64,000 nt of DNA from JBQTKD01 sp963703165 (GCA_963703165.1 OY969798.1:1674001-1738000), one strand, 5' to 3'; positions 17,832-26,218 are shown, counted from the first letter of the stretch. The notes: generated by a model from the letters alone, not told the origin. Translations and numbers: made by a program.

Positions 17832-18487
17832 GCCGGGTCGCCGACCCGCGGTTGTCCGACCGTCTTGGCCGCACCGGGTTCGACCGCGTCCGGGCGGCGC
17901 AGGTACAGCGGGTCCGGCGGCAGGGCCTGCTCCCCCGCGGCCAACGTCTGCTCCACGAGGTGGGCGAGCACCGCGGGATCCGGGTGCACGGGCGGCAGTC
18001 CCGCGCCGAACGCCTCCGGGTACAGCTCCGGGCCGGCGCCGACCACGGCGCCGGTCCAGCCCAGCTCGTGCGGGCGCGCGACGCCGGGCCCGTCGACGCG
18101 GACGCCGTCGTCGTAGCGCGCCCAGTAGACCTCCTTGCGCCGCGCGTCGGTGGCCACAAGGAACTCGCCCGGCAACCCGGCCTGCGCCGCGAGGGCATCG
18201 AGGCTGCACACGCCGTGCACGCCGATTCCCAGGGCGTGGCCCATCGCCCGCGCGGTCATCAGTCCGATGCGCAGTCCGGTGTAGGGCCCGGGCCCGACGC
18301 CGACCGCGACGCCCTCCAACTGCGCGGGCGCCACCCCCGCCTCGGCGAGCACCTGGCGGACCCCGACCGCGAGGAGTTCCCCGTGCCGGCGCGCGTCGAT
18401 GACCATGAACCGGGCCAGCGCCTCGCCGTCGCGGCAGACGGCGACGCCCACCTGCGGGGTGGAGGTGTCGATGGCAAGGAGCAGCAC
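17828..18487 (-). CDS. tsaB: tRNA threonylcarbamoyladenosine biosynthesis protein TsaB
   Basis: A 219-residue ASKHA-fold protein that pairs with TsaD (and TsaE) to place the threonylcarbamoyl group on A37 of ANN-decoding tRNAs. Diagnostic blocks are LLAIDTSTPQVGVAV at the N-terminus, VAVGVGPGPYTGLRIGLMTA and the GVCSLDALAAQA helix. Its stop overlaps the rimI GTG by 3 bp. Upstream it is separated from tsaE by a 121-bp gap holding a dispersed repeat (18504-18608), unlike the overlapping genes on either side. Confidence 0.93.
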   Translation of the reverse strand: MLLLAIDTSTPQVGVAVCRDGEALARFMVIDARRHGELLAVGVRQVLAEAGVAPAQLEGVAVGVGPGPYTGLRIGLMTARAMGHALGIGVHGVCSLDALAAQAGLPGEFLVATDARRKEVYWARYDDGVRVDGPGVARPHELGWTGAVVGAGPELYPEAFGAGLPPVHPDPAVLAHLVEQTLAAGEQALPPDPLYLRRPDAVEPGAAKTVGQPRVGDPA

Positions 18488-18503
18488 GCGGAGAACTTTA
18501 CGG

Positions 18504-18608
18504 GCGATTGAGGCGAGCGGAGCCCGAGCCGCCTGAGCTGACCCGAGGCCTACTTTGCGGAGCGGCTCGAAGGCTCCCGAGCCGATTGAAGCCCGTTGAG
18601 CGAAGCGA
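18504..18608 (+). repeat. Dispersed intergenic repeat, copy R1
   Basis: Begins GCGATTGAGGCGAGCGGA and ends CCCGAGCCGATTGA-AGCCCGTTGAGCGAAGCGA, flanking a variable middle that can pair internally (GAGCCGC with GCGGCTC). The same two ends occur at 24253-24341 and 32305-32384. It fills the tsaB-tsaE gap and stops at the base before the tsaE stop codon. In the flanking transcript it is read as the reverse complement. Function unknown; a REP-like or small non-autonomous element is possible. Confidence 0.8.
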
Positions 18609-19127
18609 TCATCTGCGGAGAAGGGCGTCCAGATCCACGCCGACCCAGCGGGGACCCACAGCCGTGACGGTGACCTCGCGGATGGCGGCGCTGGGATCGT
18701 CGGGATCGGCGTCGGGCGGGAGCTCCGTCCCGCGGTTCAACACCAGCTCCAGCCGGTCCGTGGTCAGGCCCTCGACGAGGCCCGCGCCCCACTCGACGAC
18801 GGTGACCGATTCGGCGATGGAGTCCTCGAGGTCGAGGTCGGCGACCTCGAGGGCATCGGCCATCCGGTAGGTGTCGACGTGCACCAGATCGGGGCCGTCG
18901 GCCAGCGTCGGGTGGATCCGGGAGATGACGAAGGTCGGCGAGGCGATCCGGCCACGCACGCCGAGCGCGGCCCCGAGACCCTGCGTGAACGTGGTCTTGC
19001 CGGCGCCCAGATCGCCGGTCAACAGGACCAGATCACCGCGGCGCAGCACTCCGGCCAGACGGGCACCGAGGGCCTGCATCGCCTGTGCTGTGGGGACCTG
19101 CAGGGTCAGCACAGTGGACGTGGTCAT
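18609..19127 (-). CDS. tsaE: tRNA threonylcarbamoyladenosine biosynthesis ATPase TsaE
   Basis: A 172-residue P-loop ATPase needed for the t6A cycle. Walker A GDLGAGKTT is at 38-46, followed by the family blocks SPTFVISRIH, DLVHVDTYRMAD and TVVEWGAGL. The ATG overlaps the stop of the upstream glycosylase-like gene by 4 bp, so it is translationally coupled. Length is typical (150-180). Confidence 0.94.
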   Translation of the reverse strand: MTTSTVLTLQVPTAQAMQALGARLAGVLRRGDLVLLTGDLGAGKTTFTQGLGAALGVRGRIASPTFVISRIHPTLADGPDLVHVDTYRMADALEVADLDLEDSIAESVTVVEWGAGLVEGLTTDRLELVLNRGTELPPDADPDDPSAAIREVTVTAVGPRWVGVDLDALLRR

Positions 19128-19711
19128 CGCCTGGCCCGCAGAGCGCGCAACGCCGGCAGCAGCTCGACGGCGTAGCGGAGGTCCTGCTCCAGCTGCGCGG
19201 CCGGTGCTCCACGGGTCCCGCAGTGGATGGCCGCCACCGGGTGATGCGTGGGGATCAGGGGCCGAGTGCCGAACTGGTGCAGGTGTCCGCGGACCGCGGA
19301 GAGCACCGTCGCGACCCCGAGGGCCCATTCGGTGGCCTGCGGCCCGAGCGTGACGATCAGGAGCGGATCGATGTCCTCGATCTGCTCCATCGCCCACGGA
19401 CGGCAGGCCTCGATCTCGGCCCGGCTGATCGAGTCGCCCTCGTCGGCAGGGAGGCAGTTGACGACCGACAGCGTCGCGACCTGTCGCTTGCGCAGCAGGC
19501 CGAAGTTGCCCAGCAGGAAGTCCAGGTGGTGACCGGACCGTCCGATGAACGGGCGGCCGGCGGACTCCTCCTGCTTGGTCGGAACGCCGCTGAGCAACAG
19601 CAGTTCCGCCCCGGGAGGGAGCTGTCCGACGACCACATGGTGGCGGGGGCCGGTGAGCTCCGTGCACGCCGCACAGGTGTCGACGGCAGCCGCCAGGCCC
19701 ACGTCACTCAT
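19124..19711 (-). CDS. Uracil-DNA glycosylase superfamily protein (family-4-like, Fe-S)
   Basis: A 195-residue protein with the four-cysteine pattern of [4Fe-4S] family 4 glycosylases: C13-x2-C16, C86 and C103. The catalytic-pocket block AGRPFIGRSGHHLDFLLG (51-68) matches G-x-PF-x-G-x-x-G, and THHPVA (155-160) is the late His-Pro motif. The usual GEAPG loop before it reads SGVPTKQEES, so specificity may differ from classical uracil removal. Starts at ATG 19711, overlapping the hydrolase stop by 4 bp, and overlaps tsaE by 4 bp; it therefore sits inside the alr-tsaE-tsaB-rimI operon, where it is not usual. Confidence 0.72.
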   Translation of the reverse strand: MSDVGLAAAVDTCAACTELTGPRHHVVVGQLPPGAELLLLSGVPTKQEESAGRPFIGRSGHHLDFLLGNFGLLRKRQVATLSVVNCLPADEGDSISRAEIEACRPWAMEQIEDIDPLLIVTLGPQATEWALGVATVLSAVRGHLHQFGTRPLIPTHHPVAAIHCGTRGAPAAQLEQDLRYAVELLPALRALRARR

Positions 19712-20805
19712 CGGGCTGCCCGTCGGGCCGGGGGGACGGCCGCGCCGCGACCGGTCGCCAACCGCACGCGCTCGAGGAGCCGACGCAAGGCGGCGTTGAT
19801 CTCCTCCGGGTGCTCCAACTGCACCAGGTGCCCGGCGCCCTCGCACACCATCAACTCGGCCTCCGGTACCTGCATCGCCATCGCGCGGCTGTGGTCGGGC
19901 GGCGTGAGCACGTCCTTGCCGCCGGCGACGATGAGCGTCTGACACTCCCGGAACACCGGAAGTGCGGCTTCCTTGTCGTGCCGATGGAACTCGGGGAAGA
20001 ACTCTCCGAACACGTCGAGCGGGGTGCTGTTGAGCAGTTCACCGGCAAAGTGCGCGACCTCGGGGTCGATGTCAGCTCGCCCGAAGGACAGGCGCTTGGT
20101 GATCCACAGGCCGATGTCGCGGTCCGCGCCGATGCCCCGGTTGATCAGGATCGGACGGTTGGAGACGAGGTCGACGACGCCGGGGCTGAACTTCCAGAGC
20201 CGGCGGACCAGGGCGGCCGGCAACCCGAGCGTCATCTCCGCGAGGCGCCCGGGTGAGGTGGCGATGAGCGCCGCACCGACCACTCGGTTGCCGAATTCCT
20301 TGGGGAACTGGTCAGCGAACGCCATCACGACCATGCCGCCGAGGGAGTGCCCGACCAGCACCACCGGACCGTCGCCGACGGTCGCGTCGAGCACGGAACG
20401 CAGGTCGCGGGCGAGTTGGTCGACGGTGGCGCGGGACCGTTCCCCGCGCCCGGAGCGGCCGTGTCCGCGATGGTCGTAGTAGACGCAGCGGACCACCCCG
20501 CGTAGTGCCTGACGCTGGAAGTGCCAGGCATCCATGTTCAGACAGAAGCCGGGCAGGAAGACCAACGTCGGGCCCTCGGCGTGCGCCGGACCCTCCTCGA
20601 TCTCCACGCACAGCGGGACACCGTCCTCGGCCAGGACTATCTCGGCCTCGGTGTGCAGGCCGCCCAGCGACGAGGGCTCGTCCCGGCGCTGCTCCTCCGC
20701 GCGACCCCGCGCGACCCGGCGACGCACCACGGTCGTCGCCGCCGCAGTTCCCGCGACCACGCCCGCACGCACCGCCCAGCGGATCAGCTCCGAACGGTTA
20801 CTCAT
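19708..20805 (-). CDS. Alpha/beta hydrolase
   Basis: A 365-residue alpha/beta-hydrolase with an N-terminal hydrophobic/basic segment (WAVRAGVVAGTAAATTVVRR, about 10-29) that may anchor it to the membrane. The nucleophile elbow is GHSLGGM, the oxyanion region LPGFCLN, the strand YYDHRGHGRSGR, and the late part has GGKDVLTPP (acid) and GAGHLVQLEHP (His). A hydrolase at this place, directly after alr, is common in actinobacteria; the substrate is not known. The ATG overlaps the alr stop by 8 bp. Confidence 0.85.
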   Translation of the reverse strand: MSNRSELIRWAVRAGVVAGTAAATTVVRRRVARGRAEEQRRDEPSSLGGLHTEAEIVLAEDGVPLCVEIEEGPAHAEGPTLVFLPGFCLNMDAWHFQRQALRGVVRCVYYDHRGHGRSGRGERSRATVDQLARDLRSVLDATVGDGPVVLVGHSLGGMVVMAFADQFPKEFGNRVVGAALIATSPGRLAEMTLGLPAALVRRLWKFSPGVVDLVSNRPILINRGIGADRDIGLWITKRLSFGRADIDPEVAHFAGELLNSTPLDVFGEFFPEFHRHDKEAALPVFRECQTLIVAGGKDVLTPPDHSRAMAMQVPEAELMVCEGAGHLVQLEHPEEINAALRRLLERVRLATGRGAAVPPARRAAR

Positions 20806-21973
20806 GCATCGAGCCCAGATGCACCCGAGGAATTCTGCCGCCGATTCCGGTGACGATCTCGTAGGAGATGGTGCCGAGCAGGTCGGCCCAGTCCGCCACC
20901 GTGGGTTCGCCGGTGTCCCCCGGCCCGAAGACCAGGACCTCGTCGCCCGGCACCGCCGGGTCCTCCCCGAGGTCGACCACGAACTGGTCCATGCAGACCC
21001 GTCCGGCGATCTGCCGGCGGACCCCGCCGACCTGCACCGGCCCGCGGTTGCTCGCCGATCGCGGGATGCCGTCGGCGTACCCGACGGGCACCAGGCCCAG
21101 CGTGGTCTGACGTTGCGTCACATAAGTGTGCCCGTACGAAACTCCGTGGCCGGCCGGAACCTGCTTCACATGCGCGAGCCGAGCGGCCAGGGTCATCGCC
21201 GGCCGCAACCCGAAGTGCGCGCTGTCCCCGAGCGCCGGGGCGGGGCTGTACCCGTAGACCGCGATACCGGGGCGGACCAGGTCGAAGTGCGCGGCGGGCA
21301 GCGCGACGGTGCCTGCGGAGTTCGACAGGTGACGCAACTGCGGGCGCAGCCCGGCCCGCTCCGCCACGGCAACGGCATCGCGGAACGCCTCGATCTGGGC
21401 GGCGACGCTGGGGTGCTCCGGTTCGTCCGCGCACGCCAGGTGCGACCAGATCCCGATCACCTCGACGGCACCGGCGGCCACCTCGCGCCCGGCGGCGTCC
21501 ACGAGGTCCGGCCAGTCGGCGAACGTGGCTCCGGCCCGCCCCATGCCGGTGTCGATCTTCAGGTGCACCCGGGCGGTGCGTCCGGTCCGGGCGACCGCGG
21601 CCAGGATCTCGTCCAGTTGCCAGCGGGAGTCCGCGGACAGGTCCACGTCGACTGCCAACGCGGCGTCGAGGTCCTCGCCGGGTGCGGCGAGCCAGCACAG
21701 GATCGGTCCGGTGACGCCGGCGGCCCGCAACGCCAGGGCTTCCTCCAGCACCGCCACGCCGAGCCAGGCGGCACCACCGGCCTGCGCGGCGCGCGCGCAG
21801 GGCACCAGACCATGCCCGTAGGCGTCGGCCTTGACGACCGCCAGCACACCGGCGCCAGGGGCGAATCCCGCCAGGGAACGGACATTTGCCGCAATTGCGT
21901 CCAGATCGACCCGCGCCTGCGCACGCCAGGTCAGCCCAGCCACGCGGCCGACCGTGCCGGCAGGAGTACGCAC
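20798..21973 (-). CDS. alr: Alanine racemase
   Basis: A 391-residue PLP enzyme interconverting L- and D-alanine for peptidoglycan. The PLP lysine is in AVVKADAYGHG (about 46-56), the second catalytic base Tyr in HGVSYGHTYVT, and the C-terminal domain ends with RVCMDQFVVDLGE and the DLLGTISYEIVT block. Starts at a GTG behind GGAAGGAT. First gene of alr-hydrolase-glycosylase-tsaE, with overlaps throughout. The 210 bp upstream (21974-22183) is a divergent promoter region shared with a small + strand gene; no confident hexamers found. Confidence 0.95.
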   Translation of the reverse strand: MRTPAGTVGRVAGLTWRAQARVDLDAIAANVRSLAGFAPGAGVLAVVKADAYGHGLVPCARAAQAGGAAWLGVAVLEEALALRAAGVTGPILCWLAAPGEDLDAALAVDVDLSADSRWQLDEILAAVARTGRTARVHLKIDTGMGRAGATFADWPDLVDAAGREVAAGAVEVIGIWSHLACADEPEHPSVAAQIEAFRDAVAVAERAGLRPQLRHLSNSAGTVALPAAHFDLVRPGIAVYGYSPAPALGDSAHFGLRPAMTLAARLAHVKQVPAGHGVSYGHTYVTQRQTTLGLVPVGYADGIPRSASNRGPVQVGGVRRQIAGRVCMDQFVVDLGEDPAVPGDEVLVFGPGDTGEPTVADWADLLGTISYEIVTGIGGRIPRVHLGSMHE

Positions 21974-22136
21974 CCGTTCATCCTTCCATCGTCGGCGCCG
22001 TTATCCGGCTAAGCGAGAACCATCACGCTCTGTACATGCCTTCACCTAGGCCGTTCGACGGAGAGGCAAATCATCCGATCGACGGCGAACGCAAGCGCAC
22101 GCTGGACCGTCTGAGTGAACCTCAGGCGAATGTGAC

Positions 22137-22155
22137 GCATCCGACTCCCGGATGC
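22137..22155 (+). other. Hairpin in the leader of the 39-codon gene
   Basis: GCATCCG-ACTCC-CGGATGC forms a perfect 7-bp stem, ending about 17 nt before the AGGAGG ribosome-binding site (22172-22177). It could modulate translation or stability of the small mRNA. Confidence 0.4.
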
Positions 22156-22183
22156 GGCACCGCCGGCGGGCAGGAGGCTCCCG

Positions 22184-22303
22184 ATGGCGAGCAAACAGAT
22201 CCGGATCGAACGCAAGTCGCTGACGTCCAAGAGCACCTCGCAGCTCAAGCGCGAGGAAGCGTTGGACCTGCGCACGCCGAACGGCAAGAAGCTCCCCTAC
22301 TAG
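22184..22303 (+). CDS. Small basic protein of 39 residues, unknown function
   Basis: An ATG at 22184 follows an AGGAGG site (22172-22177) at ideal spacing. The 39 codons run to TAG at 22301-22303, and almost every codon ends in G or C, as in the neighbouring genes. The product begins MASKQIRIERKSLTSKSTSQ and ends RTPNGKKLPY: 10 Lys/Arg against 4 acidic residues, no membrane segment, no cysteines. I do not recognise a family. A nucleic-acid- or ribosome-associated role would fit the charge but is inference. Its stop overlaps the convergent nnr stop in the palindrome CTAG. Too short for routine gene callers. Confidence 0.72.
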   Translation: MASKQIRIERKSLTSKSTSQLKREEALDLRTPNGKKLPY

Positions 22304-23769
22304 GAGCCGCATGCCCAGGCGTCCGGAACGTGCGCGGCAATGTCGCCCGCACCGATCGGCCGCTGACGGTCCGAGGCGTGATGCGCCGCGAGACCGTGCA
22401 CATGTGCCGCGAGGGCGGCCGCCTGCCCCACTGGCAGGCCCGCCGCCAGCAGGGCCCCCGCCACGCCCGACAGGACGTCGCCGCTGCCCGCCGTGGCCGA
22501 CCAGGGAGAGCCGGTCGAGTTCACCCACAGAGCCGGCGAGGGCGCGCAGCCGGCCAGATGCTGAGCGCCGTCCGGGGCCGCGATGACGGTCGTGGAGCCT
22601 TTCAGCAGGACGTACGCCCCGAACTTCTCCGCGGCACGGCGCGCGTGGGTCAGCCGTGCTGCCTCCACCGTCGCCCGATCCGTCCCCAGCAGCCTGGCCA
22701 GTTCGCCGGCGTGCGGGGTGAACAGGGTCGGAGCCGAACGCTTCGGCAGCCCGGATCCGGAGAGCAGCGTCAGTCCGTCGGCGTCGACCAGAACGGGCAC
22801 GTCGCTGCTCAGCACGTCGTGCAACAGTCCTGCGGCCTGCTCGTCGGTCCCTATGCCGGGGCCGACGACCCACGCCTGGACCCGCCCGGCCTTCGTCGGG
22901 CGTCCGTCGGACGCGACGACCTCCGGTGCCGCGGCCACCACCGCTCGACCGAGTTCCGGCGCGCCCACGAATCGGATCATGCCGACGCCGGCGCGCAACG
23001 CGCCGGCGACCGTGAGCGCTGCCGCGCCCGGATAACCCGCCGAGCCGGCCACCACCCCGAGCACGCCGCGGCGGTACTTGTCGTCAGCACGGCCGGGGCG
23101 GGGCAGCAGGTACGCCAGGTCCGCCGTCTGCAGGCTGAGCGCCGCGGGCTCGGGCAGGTACTCGCCGATGCCGATGTCCACGCAGGTGACCGCGCCCGCA
23201 CGCCGTGCCCCCGGGTCCACCAGCAGGCCCAGGCGCCAGGTGCCGAAGGTGACGGTTGCGTCGGCATGAACGGCCTCGCCCGGCACCTCTCCGGTGTCGG
23301 CGTCCACTCCGCTCGGCAGGTCGACGGCCACCATGAGGCCCCCGCCGATCTCGGCACGGGCCACCAGGGCCGCGGCGTCCGGTCGAAGTCCACCGATGGC
23401 GCCGATCCCGACGATGCCGTCGATGACCAGGTGGGCCCGATCCAGCACCGCCGGGTCGGTGGTGACCCGGCCGCCGGCGCGCCGGAAGGCGGCCAGTCCC
23501 GACGCGTGCACGCGGTCCGGGACCAACAGAATCGCGTGCAGCTCGGCGCCTCGTCGGGCGAGGTGGGCTCCCGCGTACAGGGCGTCGCCGCCGTTGTCGC
23601 CGCTGCCGACGAGCACTACCACCGGGGACCCGTAGACCCGTCCCAGCATGCGCCGGCAGACCCGCGCCAGGCCGGTCGCGGCCCGGTCCATCAGAGCGCC
23701 GTCCGGCAGCAGCCCGTGCGCCACGCCCTCGGCGGCCCGGATCTGCTCGACGGTGTGCGCCGCCCTCAC
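22300..23769 (-). CDS. nnr: Bifunctional NAD(P)H-hydrate epimerase / ADP-dependent dehydratase
   Basis: A 489-residue fusion repairing hydrated NAD(P)H. The N-terminal YjeF_N epimerase domain (about 1-210) has LVGSGDNGGDALYAGAHLAR and MVAVDLPSGVDADTGEVPG. The C-terminal ribokinase-like dehydratase domain (about 230-480) has PHAGELARLLG, VLLKGSTTVIAAPDG and ATAGSGDVLSGVAGALLAAG, the ADP/ATP anion hole. Starts with a GTG overlapping the acpS stop by 4 bp, so it is co-transcribed with acpS. Confidence 0.93.
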   Translation of the reverse strand: MRAAHTVEQIRAAEGVAHGLLPDGALMDRAATGLARVCRRMLGRVYGSPVVVLVGSGDNGGDALYAGAHLARRGAELHAILLVPDRVHASGLAAFRRAGGRVTTDPAVLDRAHLVIDGIVGIGAIGGLRPDAAALVARAEIGGGLMVAVDLPSGVDADTGEVPGEAVHADATVTFGTWRLGLLVDPGARRAGAVTCVDIGIGEYLPEPAALSLQTADLAYLLPRPGRADDKYRRGVLGVVAGSAGYPGAAALTVAGALRAGVGMIRFVGAPELGRAVVAAAPEVVASDGRPTKAGRVQAWVVGPGIGTDEQAAGLLHDVLSSDVPVLVDADGLTLLSGSGLPKRSAPTLFTPHAGELARLLGTDRATVEAARLTHARRAAEKFGAYVLLKGSTTVIAAPDGAQHLAGCAPSPALWVNSTGSPWSATAGSGDVLSGVAGALLAAGLPVGQAAALAAHVHGLAAHHASDRQRPIGAGDIAAHVPDAWACGS

Positions 23770-24146
23770 ATGCGGTCCTCGACCACCGGCGCCCCGTAGC
23801 CCTCGGCGATGACCACCGCCGAGGCCATCCCCGCGTCGTGGGACAGCGAGACGTGCCAGTTGGAGACCCCGAGCGCCTTGGCCCGTGCAGCGACCGTGCC
23901 CCGCACACTCAGCCAGGGCCGCCCCGCCGCGTCGGTGACCACCTCGGCGTCCTGCCAGCTCAGATTCCCGGGGGCCCCGAGCGCCTTGGCCAACGCCTCC
24001 TTGGCCGCGAACCGCGCCGCGAGCGACGCCGGCCGCTTCGCCCGCTCTGCCGGGGTGAACAATCGCTCGACGAGCCCCGGCGTCCGATCGATCGCCGCCG
24101 TGAACCGCCCGATGTCACACACATCGATGCCGACCCCGACGATCAC
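23766..24146 (-). CDS. acpS: Holo-[acyl-carrier-protein] synthase
   Basis: A 126-residue phosphopantetheinyl transferase that activates acyl carrier protein using CoA. Mg-binding Asp is in VGVGIDVCDIGRF and the Glu in RFAAKEALAKALGAP; the C-terminal half has WHVSLSHDAGMASAVVIAEG. GTG start at 24146. The next gene upstream on the same strand, glmS, is 218 bp away across hairpins and repeat R2, so acpS-nnr probably has its own promoter there. Confidence 0.94.
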   Translation of the reverse strand: MIVGVGIDVCDIGRFTAAIDRTPGLVERLFTPAERAKRPASLAARFAAKEALAKALGAPGNLSWQDAEVVTDAAGRPWLSVRGTVAARAKALGVSNWHVSLSHDAGMASAVVIAEGYGAPVVEDRM

Positions 24147-24175
24147 ATCGGGAGCCTATCGGCGCCGGAAGAAGT

Positions 24176-24210
24176 CACGACCATTACGCACGTCGTGCGC
24201 AATGGTCGTG
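24176..24210. other. Near-perfect inverted repeat (hairpin) upstream of acpS
   Basis: CACGACCATTACGCAC-GTC-GTGCGCAATGGTCGTG has 15 of 16 complementary positions with the remaining pair a G-T. It lies 30 bp upstream of acpS in the glmS-acpS gap. The arms share ACCAYTACGCAC with the inverted repeat that encloses R2 at 24238-24358, so this looks like the same structure without the central core. It may also end glmS transcripts. Confidence 0.7.
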
Positions 24211-24237
24211 AAACCGGGCGAAATGTCCGGTATGTGG

Positions 24238-24358
24238 AACCACTACGCACAGGCGATTGAGGCGAGCGGAGAGCGAAGGCGAGGGACGAGCTTTCGCTCT
24301 CCCGAGCCGATTGAGCCTGTTGAGCGACGAAGGAGCGAACACGACGTGCGTAGTGGTT
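24238..24358. repeat. Perfect 13-bp inverted repeats enclosing dispersed repeat R2
   Basis: AACCACTACGCAC at 24238-24250 and GTGCGTAGTGGTT at 24346-24358 are exact reverse complements. They enclose the 95-bp core that carries R2 (24253-24341). The outer edge is 6 bp from the glmS stop. In RNA this would form a long composite hairpin after glmS; as DNA it resembles a miniature element with terminal inverted repeats. No target-site duplication was recognised. Confidence 0.75.
24253..24341 (+). repeat. Dispersed intergenic repeat, copy R2
   Basis: Begins GCGATTGAGGCGAGCGGA (identical to R1) and ends CCCGAGCCGATTGAGCCTGTTGAGCG followed by GCGAACACGA, shared with R3. The middle contains GAGAGCGAA / TTCGCTCTC, a perfect 9-bp stem. 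Same orientation relative to the flanking minus-strand genes as R1 and R3. Confidence 0.85.
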
Positions 24359-24364
24359 GTTGCC

Positions 24365-26218
24365 CTACTCGACCGTGACGGATTTGGCGAGGTTTCTCGG
24401 CTGGTCGACGTCGTGGCCGCGGACAGTGGCCATCTCGCAGGCGAAGACCTGCAGGGGCACGGTGGTGACGATCGGCTGCAGCAACGTGGAGACCGCGGGC
24501 ACCCGGATCAGCGTCGAGGCGTAGGGGACGACGGTCTCGTCACCCTCGTCGGCGATGACGATGGTGTGCGCACCGCGGGCGCGCACCTCCTGGATGTTGG
24601 ACACGATCTTGTCGTGCAGCTGCCCGCGGGCCGTCGGCGAGGGAACGATGCAGACGACCGGCAGCCCCTCCTCGATCAGGGCGATCGGGCCGTGCTTGAG
24701 CTCGCCGGCCGCGAAGCCCTCGGCGTGCATGTAGGCGAGCTCCTTGAGCTTCAGCGCACCCTCCAACGCGACGGGGTACCCGACGTGGCGGCCGAGGAAC
24801 AGCACCGAACGCTTCTCGACGAGCGTGCGCGCCAGGGCCCGCACCGGCTCGACGGTCTCCAGCACCTTCTCCACCGCACCGGGCAGAGCGTGCAGCTGGT
24901 TCATGACCTCGGTGATCTCGTCGCCGTACTTGGTGCCGCGCACCTGCGCGAGGTACAGACCGACGACGTAGCAGGCGACGATCTGGGTCAGGAACGCCTT
25001 GGTCGAGGCGACCGCGATCTCGGGGCCGGCGTGGGTGTAGACGACCGCGTCGGACTCACGCGGGATCGTCGAGCCGTTGGTGTTGCAGATCGCCAGCACC
25101 CGCGAACGCTGCTCTCGCGCGTGGCGGATGGCCATGAGGGTGTCCATGGTCTCGCCGGACTGCGAGATCGCGATGACGAGCGTGGAGCGGGTCAGGATCG
25201 GGTCCCGGTAACGGAACTCCGAAGCCAGCTCGACCTCGCACGGGATGCGGGTCCAGTGCTCGATGGCGTACTTGGCGATCAGACCGGCGTGGAAGGACGT
25301 CCCGCAGGAGACGATGATGACCTTGTCGATGACCCGCAGTTCCTGGTCCGACAGGCGCATCTCGTCCAGCTGCAGCCGCCCGTCGGCGCCCATCCGCCCG
25401 AGCAGGGTGTCCGCGATCGCCTTGGGCTGCTCGGCGATCTCCTTGAGCATGAAGTAGTCGTAGCCACCCTTCTCGGCGGCCGAGGCGTCCCAGTCGACGT
25501 GGAACTCGCGCACCGCGGCGGGCGTGCCGTCGAAGTTGGTGATCTCGACGCCACCCGGGCGCAGCTCGACGACCTGGTCCTGACCGAGCTCGATGGCCTC
25601 GCGGGTGTAGGCGATGAACGCGGATACGTCGGAGGCGAGGAAGTTCTCGCCGATCCCACGCCCGACCACGAGCGGGGAGTTGCGTCGGGCACCGACGACG
25701 ACGTCCGGCATGTCGGCGTGCACCGCGACGAGGGTGAACGCGCCCTCGAGCACCGCGCACACCCGGCGCATGCCCTCGGCCAGCGAGATGCCTGCGTTCT
25801 CGTCCATGATCTCGCCGAGCAGGTGCGCGACGACCTCGGTGTCGGTGTCGGAGCTCATCTCGATGCCGCGGGACTCGAGGGAGTCGCGCAGCTTGGCGAA
25901 GTTCTCGATGATCCCGTTGTGGATCACCGCGACCTTCCCGCTCGCGGAGCGGTGCGGATGGGCGTTGCGGTCGGTGGGGCCACCGTGGGTCGCCCACCGG
26001 GTGTGGCCCATGGCGGTGTTCGCCGAGGCGAGCGGATCCGCCTCGAGCATGCCCACCAGGTTCGCCAGCTTGCCCGCCTTACGGCGGATCACCAGCTCGC
26101 CGTCACTGACCAACGCCACGCCCGCGGAGTCGTACCCGCGGTACTCCAGACGCTTCAGACCACCGAGCACCACGTCGAGCGCGGCACCGCCGCCCACGTA
26201 CCCCACGATTCCGCACAT
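24365..26218 (-). CDS. glmS: Glutamine--fructose-6-phosphate aminotransferase
   Basis: A 617-residue enzyme making glucosamine-6-phosphate for cell-wall precursors. The start is set at the ATG of MCGIVGYVGG so that Cys2 is the N-terminal nucleophile of the glutaminase domain (TRWATHGGPTDRNAHPH follows). Two SIS domains bind the sugar phosphate (VSCGTSFHAGLIAKY; SQSGETMDTLMAI), and the end is the usual LAKSVTVE. Downstream of glmM by 87 bp in the same direction. No glmS ribozyme leader is visible. Confidence 0.96.
   Translation of the reverse strand: MCGIVGYVGGGAALDVVLGGLKRLEYRGYDSAGVALVSDGELVIRRKAGKLANLVGMLEADPLASANTAMGHTRWATHGGPTDRNAHPHRSASGKVAVIHNGIIENFAKLRDSLESRGIEMSSDTDTEVVAHLLGEIMDENAGISLAEGMRRVCAVLEGAFTLVAVHADMPDVVVGARRNSPLVVGRGIGENFLASDVSAFIAYTREAIELGQDQVVELRPGGVEITNFDGTPAAVREFHVDWDASAAEKGGYDYFMLKEIAEQPKAIADTLLGRMGADGRLQLDEMRLSDQELRVIDKVIIVSCGTSFHAGLIAKYAIEHWTRIPCEVELASEFRYRDPILTRSTLVIAISQSGETMDTLMAIRHAREQRSRVLAICNTNGSTIPRESDAVVYTHAGPEIAVASTKAFLTQIVACYVVGLYLAQVRGTKYGDEITEVMNQLHALPGAVEKVLETVEPVRALARTLVEKRSVLFLGRHVGYPVALEGALKLKELAYMHAEGFAAGELKHGPIALIEEGLPVVCIVPSPTARGQLHDKIVSNIQEVRARGAHTIVIADEGDETVVPYASTLIRVPAVSTLLQPIVTTVPLQVFACEMATVRGHDVDQPRNLAKSVTVE

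Noticed and set aside
24238..24358. Insertion sequence
   Set aside because: Inverted repeats are present, but the 95-bp interior holds no coding capacity and no target duplication was recognised; reported as a repeat instead.
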